Shown here: positions 17,977-26,933 of the stretch, piece by piece
How the letters are laid out: each line of letters starts with the position of its first letter
Numbering within the stretch: the stretch's first letter is position 1
Assembly: GCA_033812795.1 (NCBI GenBank)
Contig: JAPXSY010000009.1
Span: 1-64,000, forward strand
DNA from: JAPXSY01 sp033812795
GTDB lineage: Bacteria > Verrucomicrobiota > Kiritimatiellia > RFP12 > UBA1067
DNA length: 64,000 bases
Direction: 5' to 3'
Translations under genes and position numbers: made by a program
Notes under the pieces: model-generated
What the model saw: the letters and a program-made list of their open reading frames with translations, nothing else
Database searches by the model: none
What the model was told of the DNA's origin: nothing

Positions 17977-19002
17977 ATGAAAATCGTTACTTTTGGCGAA
18001 ATCATGATGCGCCTTAATCCGGAGGGTTACCGTCGGTTCACGCAAGCGGACAAGTTTGAGGTGAGTTATGCGGGCGGCGAGGTGAACGTTGCCGTGTCGC
18101 TCGCGAACTACGGCATGGGGGTGTCCTTCGTGACGAAACTCCCTGATAATCCGCTGGGCGAGGCGGCACGGAATGCCGTGCGCCGTTTCGGCGTTGAAAC
18201 GAAGGATATCGTCTGGGGCGGCCCTCGGCTCGGCACCTACTTTGTGGAAAAGGGGGCTTCGCAGCGCGCGTCGAAGGTCGTTTATGATCGCGCCGGATCA
18301 TCGATTGCGCTCGCAAAACGCACGGACTTCGATTGGGCGAAGATCCTGCGGGGCGTAAAAGGGTTCCACTTTACCGGCATCACGCCTGCGCTTGGCGGCG
18401 AGTTGCCTGCGATCTGCCTGGATGCGCTTGAGTATTGCAAGGCGCACAAGATCACGGTTTCCTGCGATCTTAATTATCGCGGCAAGCTTTGGACCCAGGC
18501 TGAGGCTGAGGCATGCATGTCGAAGCTCGTTCCGTATGTCGATGCCCTCATCGCAAACGAGGCGGACGCGGCGGATGTTTTTGGGATCGTCGGCAAGGGC
18601 ACCGATGTCGAGAGCGGAAAACTCGACAAGGAGGGGTATGTCTCCGTAGCCGAGCAGTTGGTGGAGCGTTTTGGCGTGAAGAAAGTTGCGATCACGCTTC
18701 GCACTTCGCTTTCCGCCTCTGACAACCTCTGGGCGGGCATGCTTTACGACGCAAAGACGAAAAAGCCCGTGTTTTCGACAGAATACAAACTCCACATCGT
18801 CGACCGCGTCGGCGGCGGGGACAGCTTTGGCGGGGGACTCATCTATGCGCTGGCCACAGGTAAGAACCCGCAGGCGGCGATTGATTTCGCGGTTGCGGCA
18901 AGCGCCCTTAAACACTCGATCGAGCACGACTTCAATCTTGTTTCCGTCAAAGAAGTGGAGGCACTGGCCGCAGGCGGCGGAACAGGACGCATTCAGCGGT
19001 AA
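17977..19002 (+). CDS. kdgK: 2-keto-3-deoxygluconate kinase (PfkB family)
   Basis: A ribokinase-family sugar kinase of 341 residues that would phosphorylate KDG to KDPG for the aldolase just upstream. The N-terminal substrate motif is GGEVNVAVSLANYGM. The C-terminal PfkB signature DRVGGGDSFGGGL (near residue 275) holds the catalytic aspartate in GGGD, the glycine-rich anion hole. CDLNYRGKLW matches KDG kinases. An AAAGGAG Shine-Dalgarno precedes the ATG. The stop lies only 17 bp from the end of the convergent GH2 gene and no terminator hairpin is visible between them. Confidence 0.9.
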   Translation: MKIVTFGEIMMRLNPEGYRRFTQADKFEVSYAGGEVNVAVSLANYGMGVSFVTKLPDNPLGEAARNAVRRFGVETKDIVWGGPRLGTYFVEKGASQRASKVVYDRAGSSIALAKRTDFDWAKILRGVKGFHFTGITPALGGELPAICLDALEYCKAHKITVSCDLNYRGKLWTQAEAEACMSKLVPYVDALIANEADAADVFGIVGKGTDVESGKLDKEGYVSVAEQLVERFGVKKVAITLRTSLSASDNLWAGMLYDAKTKKPVFSTEYKLHIVDRVGGGDSFGGGLIYALATGKNPQAAIDFAVAASALKHSIEHDFNLVSVKEVEALAAGGGTGRIQR

Positions 19003-19019
19003 GAGGGCGTGATATGGGG

Positions 19020-21227
19020 CTACCGCGCCAGCCGCACCCAACGGCGGCAAACCGTCGGGCTCACGTCTTTTTTCTGGTCTGCGGCGGCAACCGCTTTCAG
19101 TACGCACTCCCCCTCGGTATCCGGCATATCCAAGGCGATCGCAACCGAAGCCGTACCGGCTGGCTTAATCTGAAACGGCTGTTCCGCACGGACCAGAACG
19201 CTGCTTTTACCGCGGCGGATCAGTTCAAGCGTGATCTGTCCGCTCAGCGGAATCGACTCGTCGTTGACCAGCATGACTTTGAAAACACGCGTCTCGCCCG
19301 CCTTCAGCGTGGGCTGGAAGAAATTCACGTAGACGCCCAACGGTTTGAATGCCTCGCTCATGTAGTCAGCGAAGGCCGGGTCCAACTTGAGCCGGGTCAC
19401 ATCCGCGAAGTGGTCCGCCGTATAGACACCCGGGTAACCGCACGTCAGGTAGACGAAGTGGATAATGCCGGCGTACTGGCGGTGCGCGCGCCAGAACTCG
19501 GTCTTGCCCGCCAGCAGATATGCGTAGAGGTCGAGCCGTTCGCGGGCGGTGCTGTTCGTCCCGCAGAGCTGCGCGTACACGTTCTCCGTGAGGAGTGTCG
19601 GCGTGCCGTCGCGGTCGAGCCAGAGCCAGCCGTATTCGTTGATGATCTTCGGGTTCGTGTCCGAAGGCAGCTTGTCCAGCGGTTTGCCGTCCATCGTCTC
19701 CAGGTCGCTCATCTTGAACTTCAGCGGTTTGTGCCGGCCGCCGATCATGAGATACGGGTGATCTTCCACGGGATCGTCCGGCGCAACCGGCTTGTTGTAG
19801 CTGTTCTCCCAGGGACGGTTTGACAGGTCGAGCGGACGCACGGCCGGAATGATGATGTCGCCGAAACTTGCGTCCATGGTCTCGTTGTTCGCGTCCCAGA
19901 CCACGACGCTGGGATGGTTCCAGTGGTCGCGCATCCAGTCCGTGTACTGCCGGATCATCTCGGCGTTGTCATGCGTGCGCGAGTACCTTTTGTCCCAGCC
20001 CGGCGCGCCGGTCCAGACGAAAAACTCGTTCTGGATCAGCAGGCCGACCTCGTCGCAGATGTCGAACCAGCGGTCAGGCACCGGACCGATGCAGAACCGG
20101 AAATAATTCCAGTGCATCTTCTTCGGGACTTCACCGAGGAGTTTGCGCACCCACTTCTCATTCCACGGCAGCGCCTTGCACAACGGGTCTTCGAAGAACC
20201 GATGCAGGGTGATGTTCGAGCCGCGCAGAAAGTAGACCCTGCCGTTCAGATATGCGCGTCCGGTGGCGGCGTCAAAACGGAACTCGCGCATGCCGAAGCG
20301 CGTCGCGACCGAATCGCCGCCCGTGTGCGTCTCGACGACGTACAGGAACGGATCCTCCGGCGACCAGAGACGCGCGTCGGGAATTTGGATTGTCTGCGTC
20401 AGCACCCGTTCCCCGCCGGGCGGCAGCGTGACGGCGACCGCTTCACCCATTGCGACCGGTTTCGCCCGCTTCCAGGTCTTCACGGTGTGAAACACGGATG
20501 CGTTGACCGGCGCGTCGGAGTGGTTTTTCACGCGGGTCTGAACCAGCGCCTCACCCGAGGCGATGCGCGGCGCGATCTGGATGGATTCGATCACGGGGTT
20601 GTCGCAGAAACTCACCGACACGCTGTCGTAGATGCCCGGCGACCATGTGTTCTTTTCGAAATCCGAACCGGTCGGGAAGGTGTCCGGCAACACGGCCGGA
20701 TGCGCGCCAATGCGGACCACAAGCGTGTTTTCGGCATTCCAGCGGATCGCCTTGCCGAGCGCGAAAACACTGGCCGTGAAACAACCGGGGGACTCGCCCA
20801 CCTTCAACCCGTTCAGCCAGACGGCGGTGCCGAACTGCGCCTTGTTGATCTTGAGCAGGGCCGCGGCGCGTTCCTTCGGCGCGCGGAAGGTCCGTCGGCA
20901 CCAAAAATAGTTGCGGTCCTGCTCCACCTTGCCCACCCAGTACTTTTCCAGCCAATCGTCAGGGACAAGCTTATGGAGAATACGGCGGGACAGGTTTTCG
21001 CGGCTGATGAACCGGTCCACATCCGGGAAGGCCGGTTTGGCCAAATTGGCCAAACCGGGCACAGGCACCGTGTGCGGGAACGCCGCGGGGATCACCTCCG
21101 GTAGCAGGCTGTCAGCGATCTCCCATTCACCATCCAGCGACAACGTCTGCCGCTCAGACGCGAAAATCCCGCGAGACCCCAACAATACAACGCCCAACAC
21201 GCCGAGACGCGACATCCGACACAGCAC
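19020..21227 (-). CDS. Secreted glycoside hydrolase family 2 protein
   Basis: Protein of 735 residues starting with GTG at 21227, which has AAGGAT 6-7 bases upstream. A signal peptide ends near GIFASE. Domain order is GH2: N-terminal sugar-binding jelly-roll (LSLDGEWEIADS onward), immunoglobulin-like sandwich, then TIM barrel. The acid/base glutamate is E449 in VVVWDANNETMD, and the likely nucleophile is E531 in PKIINEYGWLW. Both are present, so activity is expected, unlike the family relative at 32969. Family members include beta-galactosidases, glucuronidases and mannosidases; specificity is not clear. It follows the LamG gene by 10 bp on the same strand, so the two are probably co-transcribed. 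Confidence 0.85.
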   Translation of the reverse strand: MLCRMSRLGVLGVVLLGSRGIFASERQTLSLDGEWEIADSLLPEVIPAAFPHTVPVPGLANLAKPAFPDVDRFISRENLSRRILHKLVPDDWLEKYWVGKVEQDRNYFWCRRTFRAPKERAAALLKINKAQFGTAVWLNGLKVGESPGCFTASVFALGKAIRWNAENTLVVRIGAHPAVLPDTFPTGSDFEKNTWSPGIYDSVSVSFCDNPVIESIQIAPRIASGEALVQTRVKNHSDAPVNASVFHTVKTWKRAKPVAMGEAVAVTLPPGGERVLTQTIQIPDARLWSPEDPFLYVVETHTGGDSVATRFGMREFRFDAATGRAYLNGRVYFLRGSNITLHRFFEDPLCKALPWNEKWVRKLLGEVPKKMHWNYFRFCIGPVPDRWFDICDEVGLLIQNEFFVWTGAPGWDKRYSRTHDNAEMIRQYTDWMRDHWNHPSVVVWDANNETMDASFGDIIIPAVRPLDLSNRPWENSYNKPVAPDDPVEDHPYLMIGGRHKPLKFKMSDLETMDGKPLDKLPSDTNPKIINEYGWLWLDRDGTPTLLTENVYAQLCGTNSTARERLDLYAYLLAGKTEFWRAHRQYAGIIHFVYLTCGYPGVYTADHFADVTRLKLDPAFADYMSEAFKPLGVYVNFFQPTLKAGETRVFKVMLVNDESIPLSGQITLELIRRGKSSVLVRAEQPFQIKPAGTASVAIALDMPDTEGECVLKAVAAADQKKDVSPTVCRRWVRLAR

Positions 21228-21237
21228 GTTTTTATCC

Positions 21238-22860
21238 TTAGTTAAGCCTTATCACCGTTCCTTTGACCGGTATCATATGTAAAAACTCGTCCGGCGTCAA
21301 CACGCGGTCACTGAGCCGCACCTCGTCGATCCAGCCGTCGAACGAGCGCGTGCGGCCCCCGCTGGACCCTCCAAACCGGATGTCGCCGCTATCCAGCCAC
21401 ATCGGATTGGTCGTGGTGCTCTCGAGCACTTTCTCGTAGTCCTTGTACAGCCTGACGGTTTTCGAGGGATAGTCGTAGGTGATGGCCACATGATGCCACA
21501 GGCCATCGCCGACGAACGCCGTCGTCTCGAACGTCTGGTTGTCGCCGCTCGTGCCGGGCGGGATAAACGTGTCGAAACGAGCCATCAGGTTGCTGTCCGA
21601 ATTCATGCCCAGCCACCAGCACACGCCGCTGACACCCGTAGAGCCAACATCCAGACGCGCCTTGCCCATGATCTGCGAAAAGGCGACAAAACGGTTGACC
21701 CGCATGAAGGCCTCGGCGGTGAAGTTGGTCACCTGCGCCGGCGAGACGGAGCCGGACACTGTGACAGCGCCTCCCTTGTCCAACGACGTGGCACCGGGCA
21801 ATCCTCCATTCACAAACAGTAACGAAGCGGAGTTCTCGTTCACCTGCGGACCGTCCTTGCCGTCGGAAATGCGCCATGTGGGCGCGGGCGGTCTCTCAAG
21901 GGAGAACGCCGGTTTGACGGTCGCTCCGTTGATGGCCGAAGCCGTACCGTGCATGAAGGGCGCGTTGAAGGTGTTGGTCAGAATATCGGCCGTGAGCGCA
22001 TCAGCCCCGTCGTCGAACGTCCAGTAACCGCGCGTGGAGGTATCCTCGTTTTTCGCCTCGGGGTACATGAACTGATCCGGGAGCAACACCTGATCCGAAA
22101 TCCGGATCTCGTCGATCCAGCCGTCGAAGGCACGCCCCCCGGCCGGATTTTGCCCGATCGTGAGCGGACTGGTGTCGTAGACCAAGTTGCTGAACGCCTT
22201 CCCGTTGATAACCCGGACATAATCCACATACGCCTTCACCGCCCGATCGGTATGCGAATAGGTGAAGGCCACATGGTGCCACCGGCCGTCCTCCAGACTC
22301 GTCGTTCCTGACCAGGTTTCATTATATCCGGAGCCGCTGCCGGTTCCTAGAGGCTGGGTGTCGAGCCGGACCATGATCTGGCCTTTGTTGTCGAGAAGAA
22401 GGCACCACGTCGTTCCGTTGTCGGCTCGCTGCTTGGCGGCGATCAGCGGCCAGTTGACGTGCCGGTCGACCTTGATGAAGGCTTCGACCGTCACGTTCGA
22501 GGCCCGCAACAACGGGTCGTTGTCCGTGACCGTGACCACGCCGCCATTCTTCGAATTCGGATCCGCCGGCAGACCCGCGTTCACGAAACGGAGCGAAGCC
22601 GAATTCGACGTGTTGAGCAGAGTACCGCCGTAGTGGCGCCAAATTCGGGTACTGGGCCGGTCATCAGAGTGGACCGGAATGGATGATCCCGTCCCGACTT
22701 TAGACGCCGTGCCGTTCAGCGTAGGGGCATTGGTCTCTGTGACCAACGTCGTTGCCGTCACCGACGGCACAGCGTCATCGAATTGCCAGAGCGCCGTCGT
22801 TTCGGCGCGGGCGGGACATACCGCGAAGCCGCCCAACAGGAACACAATCGTTTTCCTCAT
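21238..22860 (-). CDS. Secreted protein with two LamG (concanavalin A-like) domains
   Basis: Protein of 540 residues with a signal peptide (MRKTIVFLLGGFAVCPARA) and an AAAGGAG Shine-Dalgarno. Two LamG/laminin-G-like modules of about 220 residues are visible. Each begins with a TALWQFDD/GYWTFDDG segment and ends with a matching phrase, FDGWIDEIRISDQVLLPDQF and FDGWIDEVRLSDRVLTPDEF. Such modules bind carbohydrate or protein; there is no catalytic motif. It is located between an exported sugar-isomerase-like gene and a GH2 gene on the same strand and is likely part of the same glycan-use operon. Confidence 0.85.
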   Translation of the reverse strand: MRKTIVFLLGGFAVCPARAETTALWQFDDAVPSVTATTLVTETNAPTLNGTASKVGTGSSIPVHSDDRPSTRIWRHYGGTLLNTSNSASLRFVNAGLPADPNSKNGGVVTVTDNDPLLRASNVTVEAFIKVDRHVNWPLIAAKQRADNGTTWCLLLDNKGQIMVRLDTQPLGTGSGSGYNETWSGTTSLEDGRWHHVAFTYSHTDRAVKAYVDYVRVINGKAFSNLVYDTSPLTIGQNPAGGRAFDGWIDEIRISDQVLLPDQFMYPEAKNEDTSTRGYWTFDDGADALTADILTNTFNAPFMHGTASAINGATVKPAFSLERPPAPTWRISDGKDGPQVNENSASLLFVNGGLPGATSLDKGGAVTVSGSVSPAQVTNFTAEAFMRVNRFVAFSQIMGKARLDVGSTGVSGVCWWLGMNSDSNLMARFDTFIPPGTSGDNQTFETTAFVGDGLWHHVAITYDYPSKTVRLYKDYEKVLESTTTNPMWLDSGDIRFGGSSGGRTRSFDGWIDEVRLSDRVLTPDEFLHMIPVKGTVIRLN

Positions 22861-22978
22861 AACGCACTCCTTTCTGGTTATCCGTTCAGTAACATCATCC
22901 CTCCCCCGTCACCTCGTCGTTTCTTTCCGCTCCGCGGTCAACGCGGGGATCTTGACCTTGCTGTTCATAAAAGCACCG

Positions 22979-24550
22979 TCACGCTTCCTGTACGACTTTC
23001 CAGCCCATGGCGTCGGCCAGCGCAAAAACCGGTTCTTTGAGATCGCCGAAAACGGTCACGCGGTGCCATCCCCATCGGTTCCAATGGGTGAACAGTTTCT
23101 CCATGTCGCCGACCGGCTCGGCGGCCAGTTTCGTGCGGCAGGCACGGTCATCGTCCACATTGGCCACCGCCTTGGCCTGATGAAAAAGGACCGTTTTCCG
23201 GTTCGCATCGAACTCGACCGTCGTGGTCATGTACCCCACCGGGAACAGCGACCGCACCGCCGCGCCTTTGCGGTCCTCCGAATGCGTCATGATCTCAAAG
23301 GGGTTGGAAGGCCCCTGCGGCCCGAAGGGTTTGTTCGAGGCGACACAATGGGCGTAGATGATCTGCCGCTTTGACGTGTCGATCACCGGATCGGAAATGA
23401 AACCGGGGCGCCCCTGGGTCAACGTGGTCATGGCGATCATGGAAACCGCCGAGCGCACGTCGGCCTCGCACCCTCCGATCAACCCCTCATTGACCAACTC
23501 GTGAAAGCCCATGCAGGGGTAGGCGTGGATGTGGCCGCCGTAAAAGCCGCCGAGGCAATTGACGGTGAGCCCGTTCGCCCCATGCTTTTTCAGCAGGGCC
23601 TTTTGACCCAGATACATCGCCGCCGAGTTTTCAAGCGTCTCCCGCGAAACGCCGATAATCGCGCGCGCGTCCTTCTGCCAGCGGTCGGCAACGGCGCGCG
23701 CCTGATCCTTGTCGGCTGCCTTCCATGCCGTGTTCAGTTCCTCAAACGGTATCTGAACGACCTCGATCCCCATTTGCTCTTTGATCGCCGGATAGGGTCC
23801 GACCGACTTGTTTGTCACCACCAGCAGTTTGGCTTCCCGCATCTTCGCCAGGCAATCCTTGGCCGAAAGCACCTCGACCGGATCATTCACACAACTGAGG
23901 TCGCCCGCCTGCGGCGTCAACTTCCGCCGGCACGCCGCAGTCAACGTCGCGAAATCCGTGCCGCCACGTTTGACCTGCGCGAAACATTGGACCGCCGCCG
24001 CGACATCCTCGAACCGGGAGGAAGAGACAAAACCGACATTCGGCACCTTGTAGATCAGAAAACCGGAGGTGTACACCAGCATTCCGCCGCTGCCGCCGTA
24101 GGCGAAATCGACGAACAAGGTCGGCTTGCCCGTGGCTATGGCCGGCTGCACCACCCTGTTCCAGCAGTTCAACTGATAGACGATATACCCGTCGATCCGG
24201 CTGCCTTGATCCGCGGCGACAATCGCTTTCGCCTCCTCCTCATTGGCCGCCATCGACGTGACGAAATCGAACCCCGGGCAATGGGTCCGCAACCCCTCCA
24301 CAAATTGGTCCATAACCGGCTGGAAATTAAATCCGATGTTCGGCCAGTCCGGTTTTGGCTGCACAGGCGCATGGAGGGCAAACAGGATGCGGATACGCAA
24401 ATCGGGCGCCTTTTCCGCCGCTCTCGCCGGAGCGGCCGCCATCACACGTCCCAACGTTGCGGCACAGGCCGTACAGCCTGCGGCCGCCAAGAAATCGCGA
24501 CGTTCCAGACGACAACCTGAACAGGGTGTTTTCCCCATAAACATACTCAT
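22979..24550 (-). CDS. Tat-exported L-fucose/arabinose isomerase-like protein
   Basis: Protein of 523 residues with AAGGAGG 6-7 bases before the ATG. The N-terminus carries a twin-arginine signal (ERRDFLAAAG, R17-R18) followed by a hydrophobic stretch, so folded export, perhaps with a cofactor, is predicted. The remainder resembles the FucI/AraA fold: an N-terminal periplasmic-binding-like region, then VNCLGGFYGG and the C-terminal segment KTVLFHQAKA. Enzymes of this fold are normally cytosolic aldose-ketose isomerases using Mn2+. I did not identify a complete metal site, so it may be a non-isomerase relative. A divergent AraC regulator lies upstream. Confidence 0.65.
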   Translation of the reverse strand: MSMFMGKTPCSGCRLERRDFLAAAGCTACAATLGRVMAAAPARAAEKAPDLRIRILFALHAPVQPKPDWPNIGFNFQPVMDQFVEGLRTHCPGFDFVTSMAANEEEAKAIVAADQGSRIDGYIVYQLNCWNRVVQPAIATGKPTLFVDFAYGGSGGMLVYTSGFLIYKVPNVGFVSSSRFEDVAAAVQCFAQVKRGGTDFATLTAACRRKLTPQAGDLSCVNDPVEVLSAKDCLAKMREAKLLVVTNKSVGPYPAIKEQMGIEVVQIPFEELNTAWKAADKDQARAVADRWQKDARAIIGVSRETLENSAAMYLGQKALLKKHGANGLTVNCLGGFYGGHIHAYPCMGFHELVNEGLIGGCEADVRSAVSMIAMTTLTQGRPGFISDPVIDTSKRQIIYAHCVASNKPFGPQGPSNPFEIMTHSEDRKGAAVRSLFPVGYMTTTVEFDANRKTVLFHQAKAVANVDDDRACRTKLAAEPVGDMEKLFTHWNRWGWHRVTVFGDLKEPVFALADAMGWKVVQEA

Positions 24551-24597
24551 TCTCAGCCTCCTTTTTCTGATGACTCACTTTTCCGATCAGCCTTGCG

Positions 24598-24617
24598 AAG
24601 CCGGGTGAACCCGGCTT
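24598..24617 (-). other. Hairpin in the leader of the isomerase-like gene
   Basis: AAGCCGGGTGAACCCGGCTT forms an 8-bp stem with a 4-base loop. On the minus strand it falls in the untranslated leader, between the promoter at 24663-24691 and the start codon. No T-run follows, so it is more likely an RNA-stability or regulatory stem than a terminator. Confidence 0.5.
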
Positions 24618-24662
24618 TCCCGCTCTTCCATTGGAACATACCCAATGTCACATTTCCTTTTT

Positions 24663-24697
24663 AATATACCCCTTTTCGCAAGCTTAGTGAATACCCC
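24663..24697 (-). promoter_or_regulatory. Promoter and ATACCC direct repeats in a divergent AraC-isomerase gap
   Basis: On the minus strand, TTCACT and TATATT are separated by 17 bp (24663-24691), matching 4 and 5 bases of the sigma-70 consensus. The plus-strand hexamer ATACCC occurs at 24666 and 24691 (extended to ATACCCC at both) and at 24638, about 25-28 bp apart, a helical phasing compatible with AraC-type half-sites. The neighbouring AraC regulator is the natural candidate to bind them. Confidence 0.5.
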
Positions 24698-24758
24698 TAA
24701 TCCAAAATAACATATCCGCCGTCACAAAACGTCTTGCAAAAGTCCGTTCTTCTCTGCT

Positions 24759-25607
24759 ATGTTCGATCCGCTCATGGAAAGTCTTCTCCCTAACTATGAT
24801 GGTGTCAACATCGAGTGGGATCAGCGCAGTATCCACTCAGAACAGGTCACGTTCGGCCAGGTTCGTTACCAGCCCGGCGGATATTGCGGCCCACGCGTCC
24901 AACGTGATTTCGAACTGGCGCTGCTTTACTCGGGGTCCTGCTGCGTTCGGCTTGACGGGCAACCGCGGGAGTTGCGCGTCGGGCACGTCTATCTGTTCAA
25001 ACCCCGGCGCCGCGAACACTTCCTGTTCGATCCCCAGACCCCGACGCACCACTTCTGGTGTTCCGTGACGCCCGGTTACCTGCCCCCGGCGCTCCGCCAT
25101 GCCCTTGAGGCGACGCCAGATGAGGGGCATCTCCCCTCGGAATGTTTCAACCGTCTGATTTCCGCCGCTTTCCTGTTGCGCACGGTCCAATCGCCGACCT
25201 CGCTGCAAGTTGTTGACACTTTGGCGCTCACGCTCTTTTGGGAGTTCCTGAATCTCGCAGACCACGATACCCTGATGATCCGTGAGGACGCCTGCGTGAC
25301 CCGGGCGCTGCGTTACATGGAAGAGCATCTGGGAGAATCCGATTGTTTTGTTGGCGCGCAGCGTGCGGCGCGCTGCTCGGAAAACGCGCTGATCTACAAG
25401 TTCCGCAGGGCACTCGGCACCACACCGGCACGCCACCTGTGGCGGCTCCGTACTGAAAAAGGCTTGGCGTTGCTGGCGGAGACCGGCCTGTCGGTGACAG
25501 AGATCGCCGACCAGTGCGGGTTCAAGAACCCGTTCCACTTTTCGCGCTGCGTTCGGCGCATGCAGGGCCAGCCGCCGCGCGAAATCCGCCGTCGCGCCTG
25601 GTCCTGA
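24759..25607 (+). CDS. AraC family transcriptional regulator
   Basis: Protein of 282 residues. The N-terminal half is a cupin-like sensor domain (ELALLYSGSCCVRLDG, VGHVYLFKP). The C-terminal 100 residues hold the two helix-turn-helix motifs; the second is clear in LSVTEIADQCGFKNPFHFSRCVRRMQGQPPREIR. No Shine-Dalgarno is visible for ATG 24759 or the alternative ATG 24774. A TTGCAA-18-TATGTT promoter-like pair (24734-24763) overlaps the first ATG, which would favour a nearly leaderless start at 24774. The gene is divergent from the isomerase-like gene and probably activates it in response to a sugar. Confidence 0.9.
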   Translation: MFDPLMESLLPNYDGVNIEWDQRSIHSEQVTFGQVRYQPGGYCGPRVQRDFELALLYSGSCCVRLDGQPRELRVGHVYLFKPRRREHFLFDPQTPTHHFWCSVTPGYLPPALRHALEATPDEGHLPSECFNRLISAAFLLRTVQSPTSLQVVDTLALTLFWEFLNLADHDTLMIREDACVTRALRYMEEHLGESDCFVGAQRAARCSENALIYKFRRALGTTPARHLWRLRTEKGLALLAETGLSVTEIADQCGFKNPFHFSRCVRRMQGQPPREIRRRAWS

Positions 25608-25668
25608 CCCCGGCCCGATGCAGGGTATCGAAATTGCGTGCCCTTTACGAAACTCCTTGCCTATAAAT

Positions 25669-25719
25669 TGACAGGATTACAGGATTAACGTGATTTTTTT
25701 AATCCTGAAAATCCTGTCA
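25669..25719. repeat. Long hairpin of the GACAGGATTACAGGATT type
   Basis: Arms 25669-25687 and 25700-25719 are near-perfect reverse complements around a T-rich loop. Repeats of this kind are dispersed in many unrelated bacterial genomes. Here it stands about 60 bp after the AraC gene and could also end its transcript. The rest of the 325-bp gap (25608-25932) holds a smaller stem (ATAACTT at 25781 and AAGTTAT at 25795) and no gene that I can support. Confidence 0.75.
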
Positions 25720-25932
25720 TCCCGTCATAAAAACGCATCCCAAAGTTTTCTCGCGGCTCCGGCGCACGGCGGGCTTGCCTATAACTTACACCCAAAGTTA
25801 TCCTCATTTGCATTCCCGTGCGAAGCGCGGGCGGCGGGCTAATCACCCGGGAACCGTCATACCCCGTTGACAGCGTCACGGGAAGATGGGACACTGCACA
25901 CCACACGACCTCACAATTAGGAGACCGGAACC

Positions 25933-26598
25933 ATGCAAAAGTTATTTCTGCTCGCCCTCGCCTTAACCTGTGCCGTCACCGTCCGCAGCGAAATGCTTGT
26001 CAAATCGGAGCCCATTCGGCCCGACCGGAAAATCACGCTGTTCAACGGCCGCGATCTCTCCGGATGGACCAAGGTCATCACCGCTGAACCGGGCGCCTGC
26101 CCGGACGCCACGTGGTCCGTGGCGGACGGCGTGATCCGTTGCACAGGGAAGCCGTTCGGCTACCTGATGACGCAGCAGAGTTATGCCGACTACCGGCTGC
26201 ATGTTGAATACCGCTGGTACGGGACTTCGGACCAGATGAACAGCGGCATCTTCATCCATAAAACCGGCCCGGACACCTTCTTCCTGCCTAAGGCCATTGA
26301 GACGCAACTTAAAAAAGACAACGCGGGGGACTTCGTGCTGCTCTCGCAAGCCACCTTGAATAACCTGACCAACCCCAAGAACCTGCGCGTCGAAAAAATC
26401 GCCCCATGCTCCGAGAAACCGGTCGGTGAATGGAACCGCGTTGAAATCACGGTCCGGGGCAATACCCTCTCTTCATACATCAACGGCGTCTTGCAGAACA
26501 GCGGCAACGCGATATATACCGACGCCGGCCAGATCTGCCTCCAGAGTGAGGGCGGCCCCATCGAGTTCCGCAACATCACGATCGAGCCGATCCCCTGA
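25933..26598 (+). CDS. Secreted DUF1080 (3-keto-disaccharide hydrolase-like) protein
   Basis: Protein of 221 residues with a signal peptide (MQKLFLLALALTCAVTVRS) and TTAGGAGA as Shine-Dalgarno. The domain fills the protein: ITLFNGRDLSGWTK, WSVADGVIRCTG, YADYRLHVEYRW, NSGIFIH and a final GPIEFRNITIEPI are typical DUF1080 strands of a concanavalin-like sandwich. Characterised relatives cleave 3-keto-disaccharides or glucosides previously oxidised at C3, in partnership with Gfo/Idh dehydrogenases, which this genome has in numbers. It is predicted to be periplasmic or extracellular. Confidence 0.9.
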   Translation: MQKLFLLALALTCAVTVRSEMLVKSEPIRPDRKITLFNGRDLSGWTKVITAEPGACPDATWSVADGVIRCTGKPFGYLMTQQSYADYRLHVEYRWYGTSDQMNSGIFIHKTGPDTFFLPKAIETQLKKDNAGDFVLLSQATLNNLTNPKNLRVEKIAPCSEKPVGEWNRVEITVRGNTLSSYINGVLQNSGNAIYTDAGQICLQSEGGPIEFRNITIEPIP

Positions 26599-26933
26599 TC
26601 CGGCACCCCTCCCGATATTGTGGCTGGGCGGGACGAGCGTCTGCCCGTCCCGTCCGACGATTGTCCCGGTCTGAGGCATCGTTATCGGGATCAGCGCCCG
26701 TCCTCCTCCTCGTTCTCGTACTCGGTTTCGTGTATGTGTGCCGGTCGCGGCGTCCGGGAGAGGCAAATGTCTGTTTGACGGTGAGGGCGGTTCTGCGAGC
26801 CGAACAAAGTACGGACGGTCAGGGGGTCAGGAATGCGTTCGCACAAACGTTTCTTGTGACGCAAGGGGGGGGTGTGTTATGGTTTTACACAGTTAATGGA
26901 AAAGGGGGGCTTTTAGCATAGGGGGAAATTATC
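26599..26933. other. Intergenic region with a hairpin and a poly-G promoter candidate
   Basis: A stem of CGGGACG (26629-26635) and CGTCCCG (26646-26652) lies 30 bp after the DUF1080 stop and may end that transcript. Next come degenerate CCTCCTCGTTCTCG-type repeats. At the right, a possible promoter has TTGTGA (26854-26859) and TATGGT (26878-26883) separated by 18 bp, and the spacer holds a run of eight Gs (26865-26872). No gene is supported in this 335-bp gap. Confidence 0.5.

Noticed and set aside
19914..21104. Plus-strand open frame of 396 codons
   Set aside because: It is antisense to the GH2 gene, which has a signal peptide and both catalytic glutamates.
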